Below, piece after piece: positions 1 to 8,217 of a stretch of DNA of 64,000 nucleotides. The stretch is from an uncultured Pseudomonadales bacterium (GTDB lineage: Bacteria; Pseudomonadota; Gammaproteobacteria; Pseudomonadales; Azotimanducaceae), in contig OY282379.1 in assembly GCA_958295875.1 (NCBI GenBank), forward strand, positions 2,108,001 to 2,172,000, written 5' to 3'. Position numbers and translations under genes: made by a program. The notes beneath the pieces are model-generated. The model did no database searches and was not told the DNA's origin. It worked only from the letters and a program-made list of their open reading frames with translations. How positions within the stretch are numbered: the first letter of the stretch is position 1; every line of letters starts with the position of its first letter.

Positions 1-312
1 GTCCTTCGAGTAGTACGCGAAGGCGTACATGTTGAATATCTGGCCGATTTCGTTGCCGTTGTAGCGCCGCGAGCGCTCCATCATCTCGTCCAAGACCCCG
101 ATTGCGCCGTCGTAGTCCTTGAGGTCCATGAACTCCTGCACCTCGGCGAGCTTCTTGTAGGTGGCCTCGGTCATCGTCGGCACGCGCCGGGTCTTTTGCT
201 TCTGTTCGTCTTGGGCGTAAGCGTCGCCGGCCAATCCAAGCGGCGCCTCCGGGCCGGCATGGAACAGGGCAACGGTGGCCGCGAGACATGCGATCAAGGT
301 GTTGCGACGCAT
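1..312 (-). CDS. TPR-type protein of the TonB2 operon, C-terminus beyond window
   Basis: The gene reads leftward from an ATG at 312 and runs off the left edge, so only the first 104 residues are visible. They begin with a signal peptide (MRRNTLIACLAATVALFHAG) ending near AYAQ, then a helical stretch with TPR character (YKKLAEVQEFMDLKDYDGAIGV and NMYAFAYYSKD at the edge). It is the last visible gene of the DUF3450-TtpC-ExbB-ExbD-TonB operon, 10 bp after tonB. In TonB2-type loci of marine gammaproteobacteria a periplasmic tetratricopeptide protein commonly closes this operon, which fits. Its molecular role is not known to me; the family assignment rests on context and about one repeat. Confidence 0.75.
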   Translation of the reverse strand, partial: MRRNTLIACLAATVALFHAGPEAPLGLAGDAYAQDEQKQKTRRVPTMTEATYKKLAEVQEFMDLKDYDGAIGVLDEMMERSRRYNGNEIGQIFNMYAFAYYSKD

Positions 313-322
313 GGCGAGCCTC

Positions 323-925
323 CTATTCGTCCTCCAGCTCAAACTTGATGAGGTTGCGGACGCCGGCCACTTCCACTGGCTCGCCGTTCACCACCTTCGG
401 CTTGTACTTGAACTTGAGCGCGGCTTGGACGGCCGAGCGGTCGAAGATGCCGGGCGGCTTCGCCTCGATGACCGTCGGGTTGCGCACGGCGCCGGTGTTG
501 GTGACGATGAACTCAAGCAACACATAGCCCTCGATGCCGCGCGTCTGCGCCCGGCGCGGGTAGATGGGCGCCACCTTCACGATGGGCAGGTACTCGCCGT
601 CCGAAGAGAAGCCCCCGGCGCCGGACACGTCCAAGCTCACATCCACTTGCACGGCGCCGATGTCCACGCCCACCGACACGTCGGAGTCGAACTGGGGCTT
701 CGGCATGTCTGGCGGCGGCTCGTCCGGCGGCGGCGGCGGCTTCGGCTTGCGCACCTTGGTGATGAGCTCCTGATCCTCCTGCACGCGCACGAAGTCCAGG
801 ATTTGGCCGGCGGCGGCGTCCGAGAACGGGCTCTTGTCACTCTTGATGAGCGCCTGCATCAGCAGGAACAGGAAGAACGTGACCACCGCGCCGGCGGCCA
901 CGCCAATCACATATCGAACGGCCAT
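323..925 (-). CDS. tonB: TonB family energy transducer
   Basis: A 200-residue protein with one N-terminal membrane anchor (about residues 5-25, VIGVAAGAVVTFFLFLLMQ), a proline/lysine-rich periplasmic spacer (KPKPPPPPDEPPPDMPKP, about 60-78) and a C-terminal TonB domain (about 110-200) with the typical VAPIYPRRAQTRGIEGYVL core. TonB carries proton-motive energy from ExbB/ExbD across the periplasm to outer-membrane receptors. It follows exbD by 16 bp and sits with DUF3450 and a TtpC-like protein, so it belongs to the short TonB2 class. No receptor gene is in the window, so the transported substrate cannot be read from context. Confidence 0.93.
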   Translation of the reverse strand: MAVRYVIGVAAGAVVTFFLFLLMQALIKSDKSPFSDAAAGQILDFVRVQEDQELITKVRKPKPPPPPDEPPPDMPKPQFDSDVSVGVDIGAVQVDVSLDVSGAGGFSSDGEYLPIVKVAPIYPRRAQTRGIEGYVLLEFIVTNTGAVRNPTVIEAKPPGIFDRSAVQAALKFKYKPKVVNGEPVEVAGVRNLIKFELEDE

Positions 926-941
926 GATGCTGCCCCCCTCG

Positions 942-1346
942 CTATTGCTCCGTGGCGATGGCCACCTCGGTTAGGTTAGCTGCCCGCGCGGCGTCAAGCA
1001 CAGCCTTGAGTTGCTCGTACTTGGCATCGCGGTCTGCTTGGATGACGAGCCCCCCTTTCGGGTTCTCGGCGTGAATGCGCTCGATCTGGGCGCGTACGTG
1101 GGCTGCGTCCACGCGCTTCTTGTCAATCCAGACTTCGCCGGTTTGGCTAATCGCCACCAACACGCTCACCGTGGGCTTTTGGATGTAGGTTTCCGCGTCT
1201 GGACGGAGCACGTCGATGCCGGCTTGCTTGATGAACGTGGCCGTCACGATGAAGAAGATCAGCATGATGAACACGACATCGAGCATCGGCGTCAGGTTCA
1301 GGTCTGACTCGTCGTCTGAACGGGCGTGGCTGCGGATTTGGCGCAT
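942..1346 (-). CDS. exbD: ExbD/TolR family biopolymer transport protein (TonB2 system)
   Basis: A 134-residue protein with the ExbD layout: a short cytoplasmic N-terminus, one membrane helix after the conserved NLTPMLDVVFIMLIFF motif, where the Asp is the presumed proton-carrying residue, and a periplasmic domain (about 45-134). It lies between exbB (17 bp upstream) and tonB (16 bp downstream) on the same strand. With ExbB it forms the inner-membrane proton-driven motor. A second, unrelated ExbB/ExbD pair is encoded at 46147-47195; this copy belongs to the TonB operon. Confidence 0.93.
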   Translation of the reverse strand: MRQIRSHARSDDESDLNLTPMLDVVFIMLIFFIVTATFIKQAGIDVLRPDAETYIQKPTVSVLVAISQTGEVWIDKKRVDAAHVRAQIERIHAENPKGGLVIQADRDAKYEQLKAVLDAARAANLTEVAIATEQ

Positions 1347-1363
1347 GGAGCAGCTCCTCTCGC

Positions 1364-1882
1364 TTAGTGGTCCATCGTGAGATGTTCTTCAAACAGCTCG
1401 ATTTCGTAATCGATCTTACGCTTCACAAACGTCGAGCCGAGCAGCCCCGACAGCGACGCGATCATCCCAGACATGGTGGGGATGGTCGCCATCGATACGC
1501 CGGCAGCCATGGAGCGCGCGTTGCCCCCTTGGGTGGCCATGGCGTCGAACACCGTGATCATGCCCGTCACCGTGCCGAGCAGGCCCAGCAGGGGGCAAAG
1601 CTGCACGCACGTTTGGATGATGGGCAACGAGCCGGTGATGCGCGCCGACGCTTGGGAGATGAGCGCGGAGCGGATTTCCTGCGCACTCCATGAGCGCCGC
1701 TCTGGGCGCTCCTCCCACACGTCGGTGGCCGTCTTGATCACTCCCTTGTGCTCGCTGCGGAAGTACCAGATGCGCTCGAACAGCAGCGTCCACATCAAGA
1801 ACGTGACGATGCCGATCAGGTACAGCACATCGCCGCCCTGCTCCATGTAGGCGACGATGGCGTGATAGGCGTCGTTGAGCAT
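1364..1882 (-). CDS. exbB: ExbB/MotA/TolQ family proton channel (TonB2 system)
   Basis: A 172-residue inner-membrane protein with three hydrophobic segments (about 18-35, 85-110, 130-150) and the TolQ/ExbB signature CPLLGLLGTVTGMITVF followed by GVSMATIPTMSG. It forms the pentameric proton channel that works with ExbD and TonB. It starts 3 bp after the TtpC-like gene stops, so the two are almost certainly co-translated. At 172 residues it is shorter than E. coli ExbB (244), as expected for ExbB2-type proteins. Confidence 0.92.
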   Translation of the reverse strand: MLNDAYHAIVAYMEQGGDVLYLIGIVTFLMWTLLFERIWYFRSEHKGVIKTATDVWEERPERRSWSAQEIRSALISQASARITGSLPIIQTCVQLCPLLGLLGTVTGMITVFDAMATQGGNARSMAAGVSMATIPTMSGMIASLSGLLGSTFVKRKIDYEIELFEEHLTMDH

Positions 1883-1885
1883 GGC

Positions 1886-3376
1886 TTAGCCCAAGGGGCG
1901 CCCGGCCGCCTCCGCCCGTTGCGCGATGAGCCCAGCGCTCTCTTCATCCAGCACGTGGATCACCGCCTTGCTGCGCGTGTTCACGATGGAGTGCAGGAGC
2001 ACCGTTGGGATGGCCACGCACAGCCCCAGCACGGTCGTCATCAGCGCCGTCGAGATGCCGCCGGCCATCGTCTTGGGATCGCCGGTGCCGAACAGCGTGA
2101 TCGCTTGGAACGTCAAGATCATGCCGATGACGGTGCCGAGCAGGCCGAGCAGCGGTGCCACCACGGAGATCACTTGGATCAACGTGATGTTGCGCGTGAG
2201 CTTGGGCGTCTCGTTCAGGATCGCCTCCGAGAGCTTGAGGTCCAGCGTGTCCACGTCGATGGACTGGTTCGCTTGGTACACGTTGAGCAGCCGCCCCAAG
2301 GGGTTATCTTCGTTTGGCTCGTCCGAGCGACGCTTCTGCGTCTGCACCTTGAGACCGACCAGCGTGAGCGTGATGAGGCGTTCGATGGCCAGCAACACGC
2401 CCAGAATGCCGCCCAAGATGATGACCGAGCCGACATAGCCGCCTTGGCCGTCGCAGAACGGCAGCCAGCACTCGCCGTTGGCGATGCCGCCGAACGGCGA
2501 GCCAACGCGCTCGCCGACGGTGGCCGCTTGAATGAGCAGGCTCAGCATCGAGCCGCGTGACGGGTCGATGGCGAACTCCACCACTTCGCCCGGTTCGGCG
2601 TCGTGCATGTCTTCGGCGGTGTTGGCAAAGCGCGCGGCTGGTTGCCGCGCCAACTCGACCAAGGCGCCGGCCTCGATGTCGTAGTTGATGTATTCGCCGT
2701 CCGCGACGATGTTGAAGGCGCCGACGCGAATCACCTCGGTGTCGGCGCGCTCGCCGTTCAGCCTGTTCACGGTGGTGGTGAAACGCGACACCCTGCCGGA
2801 TTCCGTCATCTCGCGCTGCAGCTCGAACCAGAGCTGCTCCATCTCATCGATGGTGGCGAGCTGCGACGCCGTGCCCATCTTCGCCGCCAGTTCGCCCAGC
2901 CACTCGCCGCGCCCGGGGTACTCCAAGCTGATGATGGATGTCGCGAACAGGCCGCGAGTGTCGCCGGCCACTTGCTGCAGCACGCCAAATAGCTCGCGCA
3001 GGGAGCCCAAGCGCTTGTCGAGTTGCTCCTGCATGTCGCCGATGCGGATTTCGTTTTCCTCGAAGCGCGTTTCCAGCCGTTCGCTGCGCTGTTCCTCGCG
3101 GCGGCGCTCGGCCTTGGCGTCGTCGAGGAGCCCTTGTTGATCCGCCCGCGCCTGCACGAACTCGCGCTCGCGCCGCACATGGTCGCGGCTTTCCACCACG
3201 CGCCGCTCTTCCACGTTCTTCAGCAGCTCGCCCAAGGTGTCGGCCTTGACGACCTCAAGATCGTCGCCGGCGGCGGCCGCGGCTTCTTCCTGCGCCGTCG
3301 CGCCAAAAGCCAGCAGCGCGGCAAGGCACCATGGCGCGGCGTTGGCGAGGGACTGCATCGTCTTCACTTTGCTCAT
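1886..3376 (-). CDS. TtpC-like MotA/TolQ/ExbB proton channel protein with coiled-coil periplasmic domain
   Basis: A 496-residue protein with an N-terminal signal sequence (to about residue 28, FGATAQ), a long charged helical segment rich in E, R and Q (about 45-135), a periplasmic region to about 310, and a C-terminal MotA/TolQ/ExbB domain (about 320-490) with membrane helices and the motif APLLGLLGTVIGMILTF. This layout matches TtpC, the extra component that TonB2 systems need in Vibrio and relatives. It lies 6 bp downstream of the DUF3450 gene and 3 bp upstream of exbB. The role in energizing TonB2 is inferred from that family. Confidence 0.88.
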   Translation of the reverse strand: MSKVKTMQSLANAAPWCLAALLAFGATAQEEAAAAAGDDLEVVKADTLGELLKNVEERRVVESRDHVRREREFVQARADQQGLLDDAKAERRREEQRSERLETRFEENEIRIGDMQEQLDKRLGSLRELFGVLQQVAGDTRGLFATSIISLEYPGRGEWLGELAAKMGTASQLATIDEMEQLWFELQREMTESGRVSRFTTTVNRLNGERADTEVIRVGAFNIVADGEYINYDIEAGALVELARQPAARFANTAEDMHDAEPGEVVEFAIDPSRGSMLSLLIQAATVGERVGSPFGGIANGECWLPFCDGQGGYVGSVIILGGILGVLLAIERLITLTLVGLKVQTQKRRSDEPNEDNPLGRLLNVYQANQSIDVDTLDLKLSEAILNETPKLTRNITLIQVISVVAPLLGLLGTVIGMILTFQAITLFGTGDPKTMAGGISTALMTTVLGLCVAIPTVLLHSIVNTRSKAVIHVLDEESAGLIAQRAEAAGRPLG

Positions 3377-3382
3377 GATGGG

Positions 3383-4153
3383 TTACTCCGGCGCCCTGAT
3401 GGGAAGAATGAGCATGTTCGGCGCGAGTTGCTTGCGCGCCATGCGAATGCCGTTGCGCACCGGCGTGGCGAACTCCTCGCTGATTGCGTGCCAGCGCCGT
3501 TCCTGCTGATCCCACATGCCGGTCTCTTCGCCGTCGCTGGTCTGGTAGACGAGCGCGACGCGCCCCATCTTCAGCACGTCGACGATGCGTTCCGTGCCAT
3601 CGAGGGTGATGGTGCGGCTGTGGGCTTCCATGGTGCGCCCGTACTCGTTCTCGATTTGGTAGGCGCTCAGCACTTGCGAGAACTTCTCCGACACGGCTAC
3701 GTCGGCGCGTTCCATGATTTCGCGGAGGCGCTCGATGCGGCCACGCCGCTCCTCCACCAAGAACGGCAAGTCCAACTCGACGAACTGCTCTAGCCCGTCA
3801 ATCATGCGCAGCATCAACGGCGTGATCTGGCGCTCGATGACGGTAACGCGGTCGATGGAGTTCGATAACTGATCCATCTCGTTGTTTTGGTTTGAGATTT
3901 GCCTCTCTAGCTGGCGGTTGTAGACGCGCAGCCCCTCGATTTCCTTCAGCACCGTTTTGTAATCGTGGTACAGCTCGCGGGTTTCCTCGGCGAGGGCGTC
4001 AATCTGGCCCTGTGAGGCGCGCGCCTGCTCGTTGATGAGCTCGACGACGTTGAAGATGTCATCGAGCGTGGTGGCTTGGGCCCCGGTGGTCAGGACAGCC
4101 CCCGACCACGCCAGCACCATGGCCGCCAAGCTGCTAACTCGGTGTCTGTTCAT
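3383..4153 (-). CDS. DUF3450 periplasmic coiled-coil protein, first gene of TonB2 operon
   Basis: The chosen ATG at 4153 has an AGGA box 6 nt upstream and gives 256 residues beginning with a signal peptide (SLAAMVLAWSGAVLTTGAQA). Most of the N-terminal half is predicted coiled coil (KTVLKEIEGLRVYNRQLERQ and neighbours), typical of DUF3450. The family is nearly always found ahead of TtpC/ExbB/ExbD/TonB genes, as here, and is thought to act in the periplasm with the TonB2 machinery. Its biochemical function is undetermined. An upstream in-frame extension to 4270 lacks a ribosome site and would bury the signal peptide. Confidence 0.85.
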   Translation of the reverse strand: MNRHRVSSLAAMVLAWSGAVLTTGAQATTLDDIFNVVELINEQARASQGQIDALAEETRELYHDYKTVLKEIEGLRVYNRQLERQISNQNNEMDQLSNSIDRVTVIERQITPLMLRMIDGLEQFVELDLPFLVEERRGRIERLREIMERADVAVSEKFSQVLSAYQIENEYGRTMEAHSRTITLDGTERIVDVLKMGRVALVYQTSDGEETGMWDQQERRWHAISEEFATPVRNGIRMARKQLAPNMLILPIRAPE

Positions 4154-4314
4154 GAAGTTTCCTATGTGAACGTAGGTCAATCGACGCCTTGGCACCCGCG
4201 CGACCGCGCCACGCGATGCCCCTGACTGCCGCGAAAGGCTTGAACCCTGCAAACCAATGGGAGCATCCACGAAATCTCGCCGCTATGTCAAGGACAGTGC
4301 CCGCTTCCCGGGCT

Positions 4315-5001
4315 TCAAGCCGCGCCGCCGAGGTGCGCCTCGAAGAGCGCCAAGGTGCGGCCTCGCGCCGTCGCCGCGGACGGGGCGTGGTGGCTACCGC
4401 GATGATCGCAGTTGAAGCCGTGGTCTGCCGGATAGACATGCACCGCCACGTCTGGCAGCGCGGCGCGGATGCGCTCCACGTCCGTCATCGGAATGTGCGC
4501 GTCGAGTTCGCCGAAGTGCATGATCACCGGGCACTTGGCGGAGCGGTTCAACTCCCCGGCAATGCCGCCGCCGTAGTAGGCGGATGCGCAGGCGATGCCC
4601 TCAAGCTCGCATGCTGAAAGCCATGTGAGCAAGCCGCCGAAGCAATAGCCGACGACGCCGACTTTGCCGTGCTTGCCCACTTCATCCACCGCCGCCTGCA
4701 AGTCGAGCAGGGTGTGCTCGCGGTTCAGGCGGGCAAACGCGAGGTCGATCCCGCGCCCCATGTCGGCCTCTTCGTAGCCAAGTTCGACGCCGCGCTCCAC
4801 GCGGTCAAAGATGTGCGGCGCGAGCACCGCGTAGCCCGCCTTGGCGTAGCCTTCGCAGACCTCGCGGATGTGTCCGTTGACGCCGAAGATTTCTTGGATG
4901 ACGACCACGCCGCCCTTGGCGTTGTCCGGATCCTCCGGCAAGGCTTCCGCGGCGGCGAGCGTAAAGCCATCCGCAGCGCGCAACTGTCTGTTCGCGACCA
5001 T
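4315..5001 (-). CDS. Dienelactone hydrolase family protein
   Basis: A 228-residue single-domain alpha/beta hydrolase. The nucleophile motif GYCFGG carries the Cys typical of dienelactone hydrolases; VIQEIFGVNGHIREV near the N-terminus and PADHGF near the C-terminus (catalytic His) match the family, whose length is usually 230-240. A GGGAG box lies 7 nt before the ATG. The textbook reaction is hydrolysis of dienelactone to maleylacetate in chlorocatechol breakdown, but no other genes of that pathway are near, and many members act on other lactones or esters. The substrate is therefore not assignable. Confidence 0.88.
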   Translation of the reverse strand: MVANRQLRAADGFTLAAAEALPEDPDNAKGGVVVIQEIFGVNGHIREVCEGYAKAGYAVLAPHIFDRVERGVELGYEEADMGRGIDLAFARLNREHTLLDLQAAVDEVGKHGKVGVVGYCFGGLLTWLSACELEGIACASAYYGGGIAGELNRSAKCPVIMHFGELDAHIPMTDVERIRAALPDVAVHVYPADHGFNCDHRGSHHAPSAATARGRTLALFEAHLGGAA

Positions 5002-5306
5002 TTGTGTTCTCCCTTCCCCCGGTGGGCCGCCACGATGCTGACGCTCTGTGAGCGCTTCGCGGCGGCCTCGCGCTCTATGGCGCTTTGCGGGCGGCGTTCA
5101 GCCTAACCTATTTCGCAGCGTTTCGCTTAAGTTGGCGGGAGACTAGCGGGACGTTGGCGGGGACGGGGGTGGGGAATCGAGGACGGGATGCGTTTTCTCG
5201 GCGGAGCGGGGCGGCTCACGCTCCGCAAAGGACGCGCAGTGTCTAAGTGCCCCAAGATCGAAGGCTGGTGGATGCTGCCGGCACCGGCACGCCCCCGGCG
5301 ATGGTG
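5002..5306. other. Intergenic region without recognised gene
   Basis: About 300 bp between the dienelactone hydrolase start and the end of the short PIN-like gene. I see no convincing reading frame, RNA gene or terminator. It should contain the promoter of the leftward hydrolase gene near 5010-5100. A frame read leftward just past the PIN stop (about 5325-5245) gives a plausible but unproven protein-like stretch that could be a detached C-terminus of the PIN protein. Confidence 0.4.
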
Positions 5307-5552
5307 TCAACGCCCCAAATCAGTTGCCTGATGCAGCGAGGCTTCTAGCTGCTCGGCCTCGGCATGGGAGAATGGCTTCCCGGCGGCCCGTTCCCGCGAG
5401 TTCTGGATGTATCGCGGCAACTGCGCGCGCAATTCCTCCGCCACGGTTCGAGTGACACCAACCCGCTCGCCACGGCTCGCCGCCACCCCTAAGAGCAATC
5501 TGCGGCTGGAAGACGGCAGCAGCAGATTGGTGTCTGCCACCCAAACGGTCAC
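5307..5552 (-). CDS. Short PIN-domain-like protein, possibly a truncated toxin
   Basis: A GTG start at 5552 overlaps the stop of the upstream gene (GTGA), giving 81 residues. The N-terminus VWVADTNLLLPSSSRRLLL has the first PIN-domain Asp (ADTN) and TVAEELRAQLP supplies the second acidic residue. Complete PIN ribonucleases have about 125-140 residues and two more acidic positions in the C-terminal half; those are missing here. It is either a minimal variant or, more likely, a decayed VapC-like toxin. The four-base overlap with a small upstream gene is the usual toxin-antitoxin arrangement. The PIN assignment itself is moderate. Confidence 0.55.
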   Translation of the reverse strand: MTVWVADTNLLLPSSSRRLLLGVAASRGERVGVTRTVAEELRAQLPRYIQNSRERAAGKPFSHAEAEQLEASLHQATDLGR

Positions 5553-5824
5553 GGTTGCTCCGTTGCCTCCTTGCGCAGGCTCTCGAGGTCTAACGCCAGT
5601 TCGTCCAAACGTTCGCCGCTGCATCTGGCGGCCAACGCCTCGAACGAGGCCTCAATGAGTGCCAGCTTGTCCGCTGGCGACGGTGCGAACATGGCGGGAC
5701 AGGCCTGCGCTAGGGGCATGTCGAGGTCGATGGGCTGGTGCGGCAGCGCCGCCTTCACCGCGTCCGCCAGCGACTGTTCGGCTTGCCGAGCGGCGCGATA
5801 CATGCCGCTGTGACGCCGTGGCAT
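5549..5824 (-). CDS. Small hypothetical protein, possible antitoxin of the PIN-like gene
   Basis: The ATG at 5824 has an AAGGA box 8 nt upstream and gives 91 residues (MPRRHSGMYRAARQAEQSLA at the start). I do not recognise the family. The protein is acidic and helical toward the C-terminus (CSGERLDELALDLESLRKEA). Its stop overlaps the GTG of the following PIN-like gene by 4 bp, so the two are translationally coupled. By position it would be the antitoxin, but no DNA-binding motif is evident, so that is inference only. Confidence 0.5.
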   Translation of the reverse strand: MPRRHSGMYRAARQAEQSLADAVKAALPHQPIDLDMPLAQACPAMFAPSPADKLALIEASFEALAARCSGERLDELALDLESLRKEATEQP

Positions 5825-6007
5825 GAGGGATGTCCTTCTCTGGTGGACGAGCGCCATGCTTGCCGAACGGGGAGCGAGACGCAAGGGTTGCCCGGGTGGG
5901 CTCGGAGGGAGCGATGCCGGCAGCTTCCACCCCGAGCGGTTGGGACAGTGCCCGCACTGTGGCCGGCAGGCGTTCGGCGCGGTGGCGCCGGAGGGCCTTT
6001 AACGCTA

Positions 6008-6025
6008 CTGTCACGCTGCCGTCGT
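6008..6025 (+). promoter_or_regulatory. Possible Pho box upstream of phoB
   Basis: CTGTCAC, four bases (GCTG), then CCGTCGT. The first half differs from the consensus CTGTCAT only at the last base; the second matches about five of seven. The 11-bp phasing is correct, and a weak -10-like TAATGG follows at 6027. It lies 38 bp before the phoB ATG, which would fit autoregulation by PhoB. It rests on one degenerate match. Confidence 0.4.
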
Positions 6026-6062
6026 GTAATGGGGCGGCGTGGGCAAACGGAGAGGGAGCGTC

Positions 6063-6761
6063 ATGGCTGACCACTCGGTGCTGCTGATTGAAGATGAACC
6101 GGACATCCGCGAGATGCTGAGCTTCTCGTTGGGGCGTGCCGGGTTCACCGTGCGCGCCGCCGGCAGCGCGGAACAGGCGCTGCGGGCGCTGGATGAGGCG
6201 CTGCCAGACCTGCTTATCATCGACTGGATGCTGCCCGGCATGAGCGGCGTCGAGCTGGCGCGGCGGCTGCGCCGCGACCAACGCACGGCAGATTTGCCGC
6301 TGCTCATGCTCACGGCGCGGGGTGAAGAGTCCGACAAGCTGAACAGCTTTGACGCCGGCGTGGACGATTACGTCACCAAGCCGTTCTCGCCGCGAGAACT
6401 CGTCGCCCGCGTGCGCGCCCTGTTGCGCCGCGCCGGTGCCTCCACCGATGGCAAGTTCCGCGCTGGCGGCATCGAGGTGGACAGCAACGGCCGTCGCGTC
6501 ACCGCCGACGGCGCCATCGTGCGCGTCGGCCCCACGGAGTTTCGCCTCATCGAGACGTTGATCCGCCACCCGGAACGCGCGTTCGACCGCGCCCAGCTGT
6601 TGAACAAAGTTTGGGGCCGCAACGTCTACGTCGAAGAGCGCACCGTGGATGTGCATGTGCTGCGGCTGCGCAAGGCGCTCGCGCCGTTCGGCATGGACAA
6701 GCTCATCCAAACCGTGCGCGGCGTGGGATATCGCTTCTCCACGAATAGCGAAGCCGCGTGA
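6063..6761 (+). CDS. phoB: Phosphate regulon response regulator PhoB
   Basis: A 232-residue OmpR-family regulator. The receiver domain (about 1-122) has the acidic pair EDE, the phospho-acceptor Asp in LLIIDWMLPGM, the Thr in LMLTARGEE and the Lys in DDYVTKPFSPREL. The winged-helix domain (about 130-230) carries RTVDVHVLRLRKAL. The ATG at 6063 has a GGAG box, so it is preferred over an earlier in-frame start. The histidine kinase gene follows at once with PhoR architecture, which is why phoB is preferred over other OmpR-family names. A possible Pho box lies just upstream. Confidence 0.88.
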   Translation: MADHSVLLIEDEPDIREMLSFSLGRAGFTVRAAGSAEQALRALDEALPDLLIIDWMLPGMSGVELARRLRRDQRTADLPLLMLTARGEESDKLNSFDAGVDDYVTKPFSPRELVARVRALLRRAGASTDGKFRAGGIEVDSNGRRVTADGAIVRVGPTEFRLIETLIRHPERAFDRAQLLNKVWGRNVYVEERTVDVHVLRLRKALAPFGMDKLIQTVRGVGYRFSTNSEAA

Positions 6762-6882
6762 CGGCGCGGCCACGCCATCGGTGCCGATGCGGCGCGGCCG
6801 GCAAGCTCCTGCAACATCGCTCCCGCGCTTGGCTGCCGAGGCCCCGGTTCGTGCGGCGCAAGGTGCCACTCCACCCTTTGCC

Positions 6883-8175
6883 ATGAAAGCCGGGGCTGCG
6901 GCACGCGGCGTCGCGCTCTGCGCCGGCGCAGGACTCGTTGCATGGATCACTGGCAGCGTGGCGTGGGGCTTGGTCGCGCTCACGACCGCGCTGTTGGCCT
7001 ACCACGCGGCGCACTATCGAGCGTTCGCCCGTTGGACACGCCGTCCGTTGGCGCACCCGCGCCTTGGCGACGGCATTTGGCAGCGCCCGGCGGGGCGGCT
7101 GCATCGCGCCATCCTCGCAGGGCGCGAGCGCAGTCGCGGGCTGCTGGGCGCCCAGCGGCGGCTGCGCAGCACTACCGACGCGATTCCTGATGGCTGGGTG
7201 ATCGTCCGCGCGGACGGCGAGATCGAAACCTACAACCAAGCCGCCCAAGCGGTGCTTGGCCTCTCCCGCGACGATCAGGGGCGGAACTTGGCGGCGCTGG
7301 CGCGCAATCCGCGTTTGGCTGCGCTGTTGAAGGGCGACATCGAGAGCGAACTCGCGGAAATCACGGCGCCGATGGACGAAACTCGCCGCGTTGAGCTGCG
7401 GCGCATCCCCATGGACGAGGGGCGCGCCATCGTGATGGCGCGAGATGTCACGGAGCTGAATCGCCTGCTCACCATGCGGCAGGATTTCATCGCCAATGTC
7501 TCCCACGAATTGCGCACGCCGCTCACCGTCATCGTGGGTTATCTGGAGGAACTCGCGGACGAGGACATCGACTTTGCCACGTTGAAGGCCATGCTGCCCA
7601 AGCTCACGCCGCAGGCGCGCCGCATGCACGCGCTCGTGGATGACCTGTTGACGCTCACACGCTTGGAGTCTGCGCCGTTGCCAAACGAGGCCACCATTGA
7701 AGTCGTCAATGTGGCGCAGATGCTAGACACCATCGCCACCGAGGCGCGGCGCTTGACGGACAAGCGGCACAAGGTCGCTGTGGAGGCCGAGACGACCCTC
7801 GCCTTGCGCGGCGTCGGTTCCGAGCTGTACAGCGCCTTCAACAACCTCGTCACCAACGCGGTGCGCTACAGCCCAGACGGCGGGCCGATTGACGTGCGCT
7901 GGTTTGAAAGCCCGGCTGGGCCGTGTTTCGAGGTGCGTGATGGGGGCTTGGGCATCGCGCCGGAGCACATGTCGCGGCTCACCGAGCGTTTCTATCGCAT
8001 CGATCTTGCCGGTTCGCGGGTGCGTGGCGGCACGGGCCTCGGGCTCGCCATCGTCAAGCATGTGCTGCGACGGCACCAGTCCGTGCTGCATGTGGAGAGT
8101 GAACTGGGCAAGGGCAGCCGTTTCTACTGCGTGTTTCCGCCGGAGCAGGCACGCCCTGCCCCAACCATCGGGTGA
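6883..8175 (+). CDS. phoR: Phosphate regulon sensor histidine kinase PhoR
   Basis: Taking ATG 6883 gives 430 residues, the same length class as E. coli PhoR (431), and puts two membrane segments at the N-terminus (about 8-50) without a long leader; an earlier ATG at 6787 is possible. There follow a PAS domain (about 95-190, AIPDGWVIVRADGEIETYNQ), the HisKA H-box FIANVSHELRTPLTVI and the HATPase boxes NLVTNAVRYSP, VRDGGLGI and GGTGLGLAIV. It senses phosphate status through the Pst system and phosphorylates PhoB. No pst or phoU genes are within the window. Confidence 0.87.
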   Translation: MKAGAAARGVALCAGAGLVAWITGSVAWGLVALTTALLAYHAAHYRAFARWTRRPLAHPRLGDGIWQRPAGRLHRAILAGRERSRGLLGAQRRLRSTTDAIPDGWVIVRADGEIETYNQAAQAVLGLSRDDQGRNLAALARNPRLAALLKGDIESELAEITAPMDETRRVELRRIPMDEGRAIVMARDVTELNRLLTMRQDFIANVSHELRTPLTVIVGYLEELADEDIDFATLKAMLPKLTPQARRMHALVDDLLTLTRLESAPLPNEATIEVVNVAQMLDTIATEARRLTDKRHKVAVEAETTLALRGVGSELYSAFNNLVTNAVRYSPDGGPIDVRWFESPAGPCFEVRDGGLGIAPEHMSRLTERFYRIDLAGSRVRGGTGLGLAIVKHVLRRHQSVLHVESELGKGSRFYCVFPPEQARPAPTIG

Positions 8176-8217
8176 ACTGGGTCTAGCACGGTGCCAGCCG
8201 GCTTCGTTGCCGCCCGA

